From Bacillota bacterium (lineage in GTDB: Bacteria > Bacillota > Sulfobacillia > JACIYH01), in assembly GCA_014360055.1 (NCBI GenBank), contig JACIYH010000016.1, positions 1-46,927 on the forward strand: a stretch of DNA of 46,927 nt. Reading direction: 5' to 3'. Each line of letters begins with the position of its first letter. Within the stretch, counting starts at the first letter, position 1. The position numbers and the translations under genes are program-made. The notes below the pieces were generated by a model. That model did no database searches and had not been told where the DNA came from. It saw only the letters and a list, made by a program, of their open reading frames with translations. This document shows positions 20,474 to 28,347 of this stretch, piece after piece.

Positions 20474-21761
20474 TCCGCCCCCAGCACGCCTCCTCCCTCA
20501 CCACGTGGCGGAACAGGCGCACCAGGCGGGGATCGAACTGGGTCCCCTGTCCACCCGCTATCTGCTCCCAGGCCTCCTGCCCGGTCATCGCCTGCCGGAA
20601 GGGCCGGTCCGAGGTCATGGCCACGTAGGCATCCGCCAGCGCCACCAGACGTGCCTCCACGGGGATATCCGTCCCGGCCAGGCCGTCCGGGTAGCCCTGT
20701 CCATCCCAGCGCTCGTGATGGTGGCGGATGGCCAGGGCCGCCCCCTTCATGCGCCGTAGGGGTTCGAGGATGCGCCCCCCTATCACCGCATGGGCCCAAA
20801 CCTGGTAGTAATCCCGGGCGGGCAGCACGCCAGACCTCTCCGCCAGGCGCTCATCCAGCCCCACCAGCCCGATATCGCGCAGCAGAGCCCCCAGATAGAT
20901 GGCCCGGACGTCTGCCTCAGGCAGATGCAGCTTCCGTCCCAGGGCCGCCGCCAAGCAGGCCCCCCGCTCCCCTTCCCCCGGGCTGACCTGGTCGCGTGAC
21001 TCCATGGTCCGGACCAGGGTGTGCACGGTGTCCCAATACGCCCCCTGCATGTCCGCAAAGACCAGTAGCGTGTAAAGCAATAACATGACCAGGAGCACCA
21101 CGACCGTAGCCAGCACGGTTACCGTTCCATAAAAATACACCAGCACATGCAGGACAATCCCGGCTGGAAGAGCAAACAGCCACGTGGCGCCCATCTCCTC
21201 CAGGTAGCGCACCAGCTCTCTCACCGGGTTCACGCGGTAACGCAGAGCACCCATAGCAGCTTCAAGAAGACCGACCAGCACCACGCAGGCCACCCAGCAA
21301 AGCAGCACCAGCCGCACTCCATCCGGCCAACCCGCGGGGAGCACTGCCTCATCACCGCGGGTCAGGGCAACCGCAGTCATGACCCCCAGACCCCAGCGCG
21401 CAGCCGTAAAGGCGCTCTCCTCGACGAGTTGGCGCACCTGGCCCGGCAGCCGCGAACGACGCTGCAACGCCACGATGGTCTGCAACCCGAAAACGGTAAG
21501 GAAGGGCACCCACCCCGCCGCCACCGGAGGCAGATCCAGAGCTCCGGCAAAGAAGGCAACCCATTCGGTAAAGAGCACCAGCCCCCACTTCATCACCGGG
21601 AGCTGGCAGGCGATCATGGCCATAAGCGTGAGGAAGACGATCTCCACCACATCGCGGGTTTGCAGTTGGCCCGGGACCAGGACGGTGGCAGCCACGAAAG
21701 CTGCCACCGCTCCCCAGCCGAATATGGTCCAGAGGTGCCGGAACCACCCCAAGCACCTCAA
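20433..21761 (-). CDS. Membrane HD-GYP-family protein with degenerate HD site
   Basis: TTG at 21759-21761 overlaps the upstream TGA; multi-pass N-terminus then HD-GYP domain with LLRDIGLVGLDE replacing LHDIGKIGI and GEGERGACLA replacing GHxxRVAxLA; HHHERWDGQGYPDGL retained. Confidence 0.85.
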   Translation of the reverse strand: MRCLGWFRHLWTIFGWGAVAAFVAATVLVPGQLQTRDVVEIVFLTLMAMIACQLPVMKWGLVLFTEWVAFFAGALDLPPVAAGWVPFLTVFGLQTIVALQRRSRLPGQVRQLVEESAFTAARWGLGVMTAVALTRGDEAVLPAGWPDGVRLVLLCWVACVVLVGLLEAAMGALRYRVNPVRELVRYLEEMGATWLFALPAGIVLHVLVYFYGTVTVLATVVVLLVMLLLYTLLVFADMQGAYWDTVHTLVRTMESRDQVSPGEGERGACLAAALGRKLHLPEADVRAIYLGALLRDIGLVGLDERLAERSGVLPARDYYQVWAHAVIGGRILEPLRRMKGAALAIRHHHERWDGQGYPDGLAGTDIPVEARLVALADAYVAMTSDRPFRQAMTGQEAWEQIAGGQGTQFDPRLVRLFRHVVREEACWGRNAFKRHYTLLPGS

Positions 21762-23104
21762 TGCTCCTCGCCCCCCATCCCGGCCGCGGCGACGAGGGCC
21801 TCTGCCCCCGCAGCGGCACGGCTCTCGCCGCCCACCACCTTCGCCAGCACTTCTACCAGAGCCGGGTCGAACTGGCCGCCCGCGCACCTGCGCATCTCCG
21901 CCAGGGCCTCGTCCCGGCTCAGGGCCTTCTTGTATGGCCGGTCGGAGGTAAGGGCGTCATAAGCGTCGGCCACGGCTATGATGCGGGCCCCCAGCGGGAT
22001 CTCTTCCCCATGCAAACCGCCGGGGAACCCCAACCCGTCAAACCGCTCATGGTGGTGCATGACCCATTTAGTCCCCTCACCCAGCAGGCTGATCCGCTCC
22101 ACAATCTCTGCGCCCAACAGCACGTGCATCTGCATCTCACCGTATTCACCCGGCGTGAATAGCCCGGGCTTCTTCAACACCGCGTCACGAATGCCGATCT
22201 TGCCCACGTCGTGTAGCCTGCCCACGTGCGCCAAAAGCTCCAGCTTGTCCTCGGAAAGGTGCAACTCCCGGCCGATGGCCATCGCCAGCTCCGCCACCCG
22301 GTCGCAGTGACCGCGCGTATACGCATCCTTGGCGTCCAGCGCCGACGTCAGCGCCGCCATGGTCTGCACATACGCCTCCCGCACATCCAGATAGCGCTGG
22401 AAGGACTGCCTCGCCACGAGTAGCGGAAGAACAGCCAATGCCAGGCTGGCTGCTCCCACCTGCAAGTACAACTGAGCCAGCACCGCCCCAAGGGGCACCA
22501 ACCCCAGGAAGTTGGGTGCGGCCCACTTGTAGTTCGCCGCCCATGTTTGCCAGAAGGGGACACCCCGGTCCACCGCTGACGCACCAACCACCGCCGTGCA
22601 GTTCACAGCCGCATACACCATCCCGGCTAGCAGCATCGCCGGCACATCGCGTGGGAAACGAATCAAGCCGGGCGACCCGCCCGCGAGGACGTAGACGGCA
22701 CCAGCCACACTGGCTGATAATGCAAGCTGACCTCTGTTGAATGCCACAATTGGCCAGGGCACCCGGCCCATTAAATCCTTGACACGCAGGGTACCAAGTG
22801 CAGCAGCCCATGCGGCCTCAGCAGGGCCACAAGCCAATAAAGCCGCGTAGGTAACAGTCAGACCGGGAGAAACGGTGGCGTTCTCCCTGGGGATCTGCGT
22901 GGGGAACAACTCTACGCTAGCCGCCGCCAGCGAAAACAGCAGGACCTGGAGCCAGTCGCGCGCCGTCAGACCAAACGCCGAGTAGGCCAGCGCCGCTGCC
23001 CCTGCACAAAAAAGCCCAAGGCAGTACACAAAGAACCTTGGCCTCGAACGCGCGAAGCTCACGGCTCTGGCCACCTCTCGGAACATTGAACGGGACACCA
23101 GCAC
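21758..23104 (-). CDS. Membrane HD-GYP domain phosphohydrolase (putative c-di-GMP phosphodiesterase)
   Basis: Multi-pass N-terminus, then YTRGHCDRVAELAMAIG...RLHDVGKIGIRDAVLKKPG...HHERFDGLGFPGGLHGEEIPLGARIIAVADAYDALTSDRPYK. Confidence 0.93.
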   Translation of the reverse strand: MLVSRSMFREVARAVSFARSRPRFFVYCLGLFCAGAAALAYSAFGLTARDWLQVLLFSLAAASVELFPTQIPRENATVSPGLTVTYAALLACGPAEAAWAAALGTLRVKDLMGRVPWPIVAFNRGQLALSASVAGAVYVLAGGSPGLIRFPRDVPAMLLAGMVYAAVNCTAVVGASAVDRGVPFWQTWAANYKWAAPNFLGLVPLGAVLAQLYLQVGAASLALAVLPLLVARQSFQRYLDVREAYVQTMAALTSALDAKDAYTRGHCDRVAELAMAIGRELHLSEDKLELLAHVGRLHDVGKIGIRDAVLKKPGLFTPGEYGEMQMHVLLGAEIVERISLLGEGTKWVMHHHERFDGLGFPGGLHGEEIPLGARIIAVADAYDALTSDRPYKKALSRDEALAEMRRCAGGQFDPALVEVLAKVVGGESRAAAGAEALVAAAGMGGEEH

Positions 23105-23105
23105 C

Positions 23106-23183
23106 CTAACCGTACTGGAAGTGCGAACCCGCGGCGAAGATCAACGTGACCAGGGCCAGGATGATCTTCAGGAGGCGGCTCAT
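23106..23183 (-). CDS. Putative 25-aa hydrophobic micropeptide MSRLLKIILALVTLIFAAGSHFQYG
   Basis: ATG CAT-complement 23181-23183, stop TAG 23106-23108, one nt before the first possible GTG of the HD-GYP gene. No strong SD seen; absent from the ORF track because of size. Confidence 0.45.
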   Translation of the reverse strand: MSRLLKIILALVTLIFAAGSHFQYG

Positions 23184-23202
23184 GTAAAGACCAAGGTGTT
23201 AC

Positions 23203-23230
23203 GCACCCGAAGAAGCTGGCATTCGGGTGC
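23203..23230. repeat. Inverted repeat gcacccgaa-N10-ttcgggtgc upstream of the micropeptide
   Basis: 9-bp perfect arms (23203-23211, 23222-23230) with a 10-nt loop. Confidence 0.85.
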
Positions 23231-23278
23231 ACTGGGCTGGAGGTCAGTCGGTACGGTGCTGGTGTCCCCTGCAAACCT

Positions 23279-23974
23279 TTATCCCTGCCTGTACCAGACC
23301 AGATGACGGTTGAGCGCGCTCAGTGTAGCTCTAGCCACGGCCTCTGCCTCGTCAAGGCGCACACGGGCACAACCCACGTATGTCCCACGCTCTTCCCCCG
23401 CCAGACCCAGGACCACCACCGCCACCCGTACGCCTGCCGTTTCCGCGAGCTTTGCATCCACGAGGTAGAGCAGTTCCACACCGAGCAACTTATGTACAGC
23501 CACCAGTGCAGCCTGGGCAGCCACGCGCGCCTGCACCGGAGGAACAACCGCTCCCGTGGCGGTGCCTTCCACCACTTGTTCCCCGAGGGACATCTCCACA
23601 TTGACCGTCCCCGAGGTGCCTGCCACGCTGCGGCTGACACGGCGCAGCACGAAGCGCGAGGGAGACAGCTCTTCTTCGGCTTCGTCGCTCAACTGGGCCA
23701 CCGATATGGTGTCCGCTCCCACCTCCGTGTTGAACCGACTCAATAGCGCCGACTGGACGTCCCGCACGATCTGGCGCGGGTTTCGCCCCGCCCGGGCCAG
23801 GACCCTTATTGCTGCAACGTGTTCTTCATCCTGGAGTTCGACCCGAACCCCTATGATGTCCCGCAGCTGCCGCAAGAACCCCTCCAGGGTTCGACGGCGT
23901 TCTTCGCCCTGCGAGTCCATATGCACCTTCCCGAACCCTGGCCCGCGCATAGGGCATTCGACCCCAGGAGGCAT
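23279..23974 (-). CDS. Conserved hypothetical protein
   Basis: ATG 23972-23974 preceded by strong SD AAAAAGGAGGAGAA; 231 aa; family not confidently recognised. Confidence 0.7.
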   Translation of the reverse strand: MPPGVECPMRGPGFGKVHMDSQGEERRRTLEGFLRQLRDIIGVRVELQDEEHVAAIRVLARAGRNPRQIVRDVQSALLSRFNTEVGADTISVAQLSDEAEEELSPSRFVLRRVSRSVAGTSGTVNVEMSLGEQVVEGTATGAVVPPVQARVAAQAALVAVHKLLGVELLYLVDAKLAETAGVRVAVVVLGLAGEERGTYVGCARVRLDEAEAVARATLSALNRHLVWYRQG

Positions 23975-24011
23975 TTCTCCTCCTTTTTCCCTGGGCCGGA
24001 TTTTGCGGACT

Positions 24012-25133
24012 TCAGCCCAGCCTGATCCCCGCTTCCACGAGCATATCCCCAAGTAGCCACAACCCACCGGAAACCAGACAATGTCCACCCAACACCACGG
24101 GCACGGGCGCCTGCAAGGCCGCACCGGTGAACTCGGCCAGCACGGGATCCTTCACCAGGTCGGGTCTGCCCAGGTCGGACTGGAATCTGTCCCAGTCATC
24201 GAAATCCCTGTGCCAGTGGGCAAAGAGAACGCGCGAGTCCAGCAGTACCGCCTGCCCACACCGGGAAAGGAGGGAGAAGAAATCCCGGCTACCCACCCGC
24301 TCGTGCAAGAACCCGAGGAGGGACACGACCTCGCCGCGGCGCTGGCGGCCCAGGGCCTTCATGCCCCGCTCTTCGGAAAACACCCGCACGCGCAGGGGCA
24401 CATTCATGTTGAGATAAGTCACCACCGAGGGACCCACCCTTCCTGCCACCACCAGTTCGGCACCGGGTGCGGTCATCACCTGGTAAGCCCCCCGAATACG
24501 CCGGTCGTCCCAGGACAGGCGGTCAAGGGTCTGCACGGTCCGGGGGCCCCCCTTGCGGGACAGGCGGAGGATGAGGGCGTCCGTGGGGGTGTCCACGTCG
24601 AAGTTCACCCGTGCCGAGTTGGGAAGGAGGATTCGCTCGAGCCCCAGATCGCGCAGCGCGAAACCCAGCTCGTTGTCCGACTCCGGCAGCGGGATGGCCG
24701 ACAACGCCTGAGCGGGGGTGAAAGCGACGATGTCGGGCGATTGCACGTTGTTCTGGAGGACGACGTTCTTGCGCCGGCGCAACTCCGACGCCACAAACCG
24801 CCAGTCGTCTTCGGTGAAGAGCGGCGCCGCCGGACCCCCCAGGTAGATCACGTTGTCCAACCGGTACCGCTCGATGACGTCCAGCAGGCGGCGTCCGAAC
24901 CGGAACCGGCGTGTCTTGAAATCGACCCTTGCTCCCAGGGAGGCAGCCTCGCTGGCGAGGTCCGCGAAATTGGTGCACAGGATGACCTGATCCACCTCGC
25001 CCGCGCGGCCGATGGTCTCGATGGTGTCCAGGACGATGGCCTTGCGGACGGCAGCCATCTCCTCCTCCACGGAGGTGCGCGGGCGACCTCCCTCGAAGAT
25101 CACCACCGAGACGGGTTGGCGCAGCAGGTTCAC
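24012..25133 (-). CDS. Conserved hypothetical protein with nucleotidyltransferase-like N-terminal fold
   Basis: VVIFEGGRPRTSVEEEMAAVRKAIVLDTIETI...YLGGPAAPLFTEDDW...NNVQSPDIVAFTPAQALSAIPLPESDNELGFALRDLG...FDVDTPTDALIL; GTG start just after hpf stop. Confidence 0.65.
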   Translation of the reverse strand: MNLLRQPVSVVIFEGGRPRTSVEEEMAAVRKAIVLDTIETIGRAGEVDQVILCTNFADLASEAASLGARVDFKTRRFRFGRRLLDVIERYRLDNVIYLGGPAAPLFTEDDWRFVASELRRRKNVVLQNNVQSPDIVAFTPAQALSAIPLPESDNELGFALRDLGLERILLPNSARVNFDVDTPTDALILRLSRKGGPRTVQTLDRLSWDDRRIRGAYQVMTAPGAELVVAGRVGPSVVTYLNMNVPLRVRVFSEERGMKALGRQRRGEVVSLLGFLHERVGSRDFFSLLSRCGQAVLLDSRVLFAHWHRDFDDWDRFQSDLGRPDLVKDPVLAEFTGAALQAPVPVVLGGHCLVSGGLWLLGDMLVEAGIRLG

Positions 25134-25134
25134 A

Positions 25135-25683
25135 TCAATACTCCGGCTCGATGAGACCGTAGTTACCGTCCCGCCGCCGGTAGACGACGTTTACCCGGTC
25201 AGTCTCCGCGTTGGTGAACACGAAGAAATCGTGGCCCAGGAGATCCATCTGGAGGATGGCCTCTTCCACACTCATGGGCTTGAACGCAAAACGCTTCACC
25301 CGCACCACACGCGGCCGTTCCGTCTCCTCCTCCGAGGGCTCCACGGCAGGCGCGGGCGCCTCCGCCCGCTCGGCCGCCCTGCGTGCCACACGCAGACGCC
25401 TGGTGATGCGGGTCTTGAACTTTTCGATTTGCTTTTCCAGCTTCTCGAGCACCAGATCCACCGAGGCGAAGGCGTCGCCCGTCGCTTCTTCCCCTCGCAG
25501 AAGGATGCCGTTCACCGATACCGTAACCTCCACGATATACCGGCCTCTCTCCGCACTGATGACCGCGCTGGCACTCACCGGCACGTCATCGAAGAACCGC
25601 TCTATCTTGGACATCCGCTTCTCGGCGTACTGGCGCAGGGCCGGAGTGAGCTCAAGGTTCTTCCCCCGTACCGTGATTTCCAT
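25135..25683 (-). CDS. hpf: Ribosome hibernation promoting factor, long form
   Basis: MEITVRGKNLELTPALRQYAEKRMSKIERFF... and C-terminal VVRVKRFAFKPMSVEEAILQMDLLGHDFFVFTNAETDRVNVVYRRRDGNYGLIEPE. Confidence 0.97.
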   Translation of the reverse strand: MEITVRGKNLELTPALRQYAEKRMSKIERFFDDVPVSASAVISAERGRYIVEVTVSVNGILLRGEEATGDAFASVDLVLEKLEKQIEKFKTRITRRLRVARRAAERAEAPAPAVEPSEEETERPRVVRVKRFAFKPMSVEEAILQMDLLGHDFFVFTNAETDRVNVVYRRRDGNYGLIEPEY

Positions 25684-25898
25684 TCTGGCTCCCCTTTCCG
25701 CCCTCTCTCACTCAGTAGTATTGGCGGGCGGCCAGTCAAATCCTCCCCGCTGCTGCCTACGCCCGGCAGCGCGCCTCCCTCCCCGCAGGCAACCCCATGC
25801 CCGGACCTGTTGGCCCCGCAGCCCACCACCTGCCGCCGCGCGGGGAACCCCACGCCGGGTCGACGGGGGCGCCGCCGGGACTGGGCGCCCCGGCCGCA

Positions 25899-26417
25899 TC
25901 ACTTAAGCTCGTCGAGCACCCGGGCGGCGCGACCGGCTTCCAGGCACTGACGGTAAGCCCTGCTCCCTTCAAGGGCCGTACGCGTGACGGCCAGATCCCC
26001 TTCGATGGCCCGCAACCGCTCGGACACCAGGCGCTGGCACTCGCGGTCCACCTCCAGGATAGAACGAAGGAGTTCTCGCGCTTCCGCCTCCGGCTCCCCG
26101 TCCCCGGCATCCGGGGGATCGCACTCCTTTGCCGGTGACCCAGGTCCGTCCTCATCGCACGGTGGATCGCACTCCTGTGGCGGTGACCCCGTTGCGCCCT
26201 CGGCGTAATGTTGGTCGCGCTGCCGTGCCGGTGAACCCGGCTCGTCCCCATCACCAGGAGTATCGGTGGGAGAGCCCACTCCGCCCAGCAGCACGCGCCT
26301 CTCCGCCAATATACGGGGCAGCTCGCTCAGTTGGCCGGCAGCCACCGCGTCCCTCTGCGCCCGCGCCAGCTCCAGGAGGCGCCGGTACCGTATCAGTTCG
26401 TCCCGGGACACCGGCAT
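25899..26417 (-). CDS. FliT-like flagellar protein with an internal repeat insertion
   Basis: ATG 26415-26417 (MPVSRDELIRYRRLLELARAQRDAVAAGQLSELPRILAERRVLL...); helical, located next to fliS/fliD as in Bacillus. Confidence 0.68.
   Translation of the reverse strand: MPVSRDELIRYRRLLELARAQRDAVAAGQLSELPRILAERRVLLGGVGSPTDTPGDGDEPGSPARQRDQHYAEGATGSPPQECDPPCDEDGPGSPAKECDPPDAGDGEPEAEARELLRSILEVDRECQRLVSERLRAIEGDLAVTRTALEGSRAYRQCLEAGRAARVLDELK
26116..26259 (-). repeat. Three degenerate 48-bp tandem units inside the fliT-like gene
   Basis: Units 26116-26163, 26164-26211, 26212-26259; encode GSPARQRDQHYAEGAT, GSPPQECDPPCDEDGP, GSPAKECDPPDAGDGE. Confidence 0.88.
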
Positions 26418-26460
26418 GGCTGGCCCACCCACCTCTCGCCTCACAGGGCTCTACCTGGCG

Positions 26461-26856
26461 CTACACGGTGCGGGCGGGCGCGGCACGCATGGCCTGTTCC
26501 CACGCTGTGCGGAGTTCCTCGAACATCCCCCTGAGCACGCCCAGCAACTGGGGATCCTTGCGCAGGTTGGCTTCCACCAGCCGGGAGCGCGCGAAGGCGT
26601 ACACCTTCTCGAGGGCCCGCGCCACCTCCCCGGCCCGCATATCGAGGGCACAATCCAGTTCATCCACGATATCCTGGACGCGCACGATGTTGCGATGGGC
26701 ACCCTCCAGGTCGCCGGCCTCCACCGCCTTCTGGGCCTGCGCGGTGAACCGCGCCGCACCGTCCAGCATCAGCCATACCAACTTGGCGGGGCTCGCCGTC
26801 TGCGTCTGAATCTCGCGGTAATAGCGGCTCCCCTCGTGCACCGACGCGACGCTCAC
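26461..26856 (-). CDS. fliS: Flagellar export chaperone FliS
   Basis: GTG at 26854-26856 with SD GGGAGGGGAG; YYREIQTQTASPAKLVWLMLDGAARFTAQAQKAVEAGD... and position next to fliD. Confidence 0.93.
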   Translation of the reverse strand: MSVASVHEGSRYYREIQTQTASPAKLVWLMLDGAARFTAQAQKAVEAGDLEGAHRNIVRVQDIVDELDCALDMRAGEVARALEKVYAFARSRLVEANLRKDPQLLGVLRGMFEELRTAWEQAMRAAPARTV

Positions 26857-26979
26857 CAATCTCCCCTCCCTATCCGTGTGGTTTCGACCGTACCCACGCG
26901 GTACCCGGTGCCGCCGGCCACGGGGCACAGCACGTGCGGCACGCCATGTAGGGCCCGCTGCCTTCCCGAGCTGCCAAGC

Positions 26980-28347
26980 TCACTCAGTGGGCGGCTGCAA
27001 GGCAGCCAGCCTCTGCTCCAGCCACGCCCCCTGGCTCTGCATCACCGCCAGGCTGCGCTCCAGGTTGACGAACTGCTCGATCAACCTCTGCTCGCGCAAC
27101 TTGAGACGATCCTCCAGCACCCGCATGCGATCCGCCATGTCTTTGATAAGGCTGTCCAGCCCCGATTCCCGCGTTGGGATTAGCCCGGTCCCGGCCTGCA
27201 CCCACAACCGGAAGGCATCCCGTAGCCTTTCCGCCACACTCTTCACAGCCTCGTCGGCAGAGTAGAACAGCTTGGCGACATCTCCGGCCCGGGCGGACAG
27301 GGCTTCCCTGAGTTTGGTCTCGTCGATGGCCAGGGCCCCTGTCTTATCGGTAGTCGAGATGCCTATGTCGTACAGGCTGTCCATACCCGCAGGCAGTCCG
27401 GAAACAGCCCCGTAGGCAAGCTGCCGCAGTTGCCGTTCTATGCCCTGGGCGGTGGGATCTCCGGCGAGGGGGCCCGCATCGCCGGGCTGGTTCACCAGGT
27501 AAGAACGCAGCTTGGACAGCGCGTCGTTGTACGCGTTCACGAAGTCCCTGATCTCGGCCACCATGCCGTCCACATCGGCCTTCACTTCCAGCGTGGCGGA
27601 ACCGGTACCATTCAGCTCCAGAGTAACGCCGGGGACAGCCGTGGTTACGGTGTTACTCCCGCTCGTGATGGTCACGCCGTCCACCTTGAACTCGGCATCC
27701 TGGGCCGTCACCTTTACGTTGGGCGCGCCGTTGACCAGCACGCCCAGCTTGGTGAGCACCTGGTTCGCATCCTCGTCAAGGGCCATGGCGCCGGCGGTCC
27801 CGGTGGTGTTGCTCTTCAGCACCAGGATGCTCTTGGTGACGCCGTCCACGACCGTGTTCACCACCGACGCGGTGACGCCCACTCCAGCCGTGGCGTTAAT
27901 CTTGTCGCGGATACTGGCCACCGTGTCCGTGGTCACCACCGAAATGGTCTTGCCGTTGATATAGATGTCACCGGCCAAGCCCAGGGCATCCTGGGGTTGC
28001 TCAGCCGATGCCACCACCTGCGCCTGCGCCAGCTTCTGTACACTTATGGCATACGTCCCCGTCGGCGCCCCGGCGGAAGCCGTCCCCATCACCACGCTCT
28101 CGGCAGACGACGCAGCCACGCGCGCCTGGAAAGTCGTGCTCAGGAAGAAGGGGTCGAGCTTGCTGTCGACAGCTTGCAGGGCAAGCTTGAGGTCACTCCA
28201 CGCCTTCTTCACCGCCTCGAGCCGGCTCTTGCGCTGTTCCAGCGCCGTGATGGGGCGCCTCTCGATGGCCATCAAATCGTCGATGATCTTGCGCCAGTCA
28301 AGCCCCGTCGCCAGACCCGACACACTCCACAGCGCAGTGGTGCTCAT
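26980..28347 (-). CDS. fliD: Flagellar filament cap protein FliD
   Basis: ATG 28345-28347; SGLATGLDWRKIIDDLMAIERRPITALEQRKSRLEAVKKAWSDL N-terminus and matching FliD C-terminal coiled coil. Confidence 0.96.
   Translation of the reverse strand: MSTTALWSVSGLATGLDWRKIIDDLMAIERRPITALEQRKSRLEAVKKAWSDLKLALQAVDSKLDPFFLSTTFQARVAASSAESVVMGTASAGAPTGTYAISVQKLAQAQVVASAEQPQDALGLAGDIYINGKTISVVTTDTVASIRDKINATAGVGVTASVVNTVVDGVTKSILVLKSNTTGTAGAMALDEDANQVLTKLGVLVNGAPNVKVTAQDAEFKVDGVTITSGSNTVTTAVPGVTLELNGTGSATLEVKADVDGMVAEIRDFVNAYNDALSKLRSYLVNQPGDAGPLAGDPTAQGIERQLRQLAYGAVSGLPAGMDSLYDIGISTTDKTGALAIDETKLREALSARAGDVAKLFYSADEAVKSVAERLRDAFRLWVQAGTGLIPTRESGLDSLIKDMADRMRVLEDRLKLREQRLIEQFVNLERSLAVMQSQGAWLEQRLAALQPPTE

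Noticed and set aside
23184-23300. c-di-GMP riboswitch (GEMM-type) upstream of the HD-GYP genes
   Set aside because: Checked both strands for the conserved GEMM-I core (for example GACGCAAAGC-type segments); only a short GCAAACC on the wrong strand and a simple hairpin were found.
26116-26259. CRISPR array
   Set aside because: Contiguous degenerate 48-bp coding repeats without spacers.
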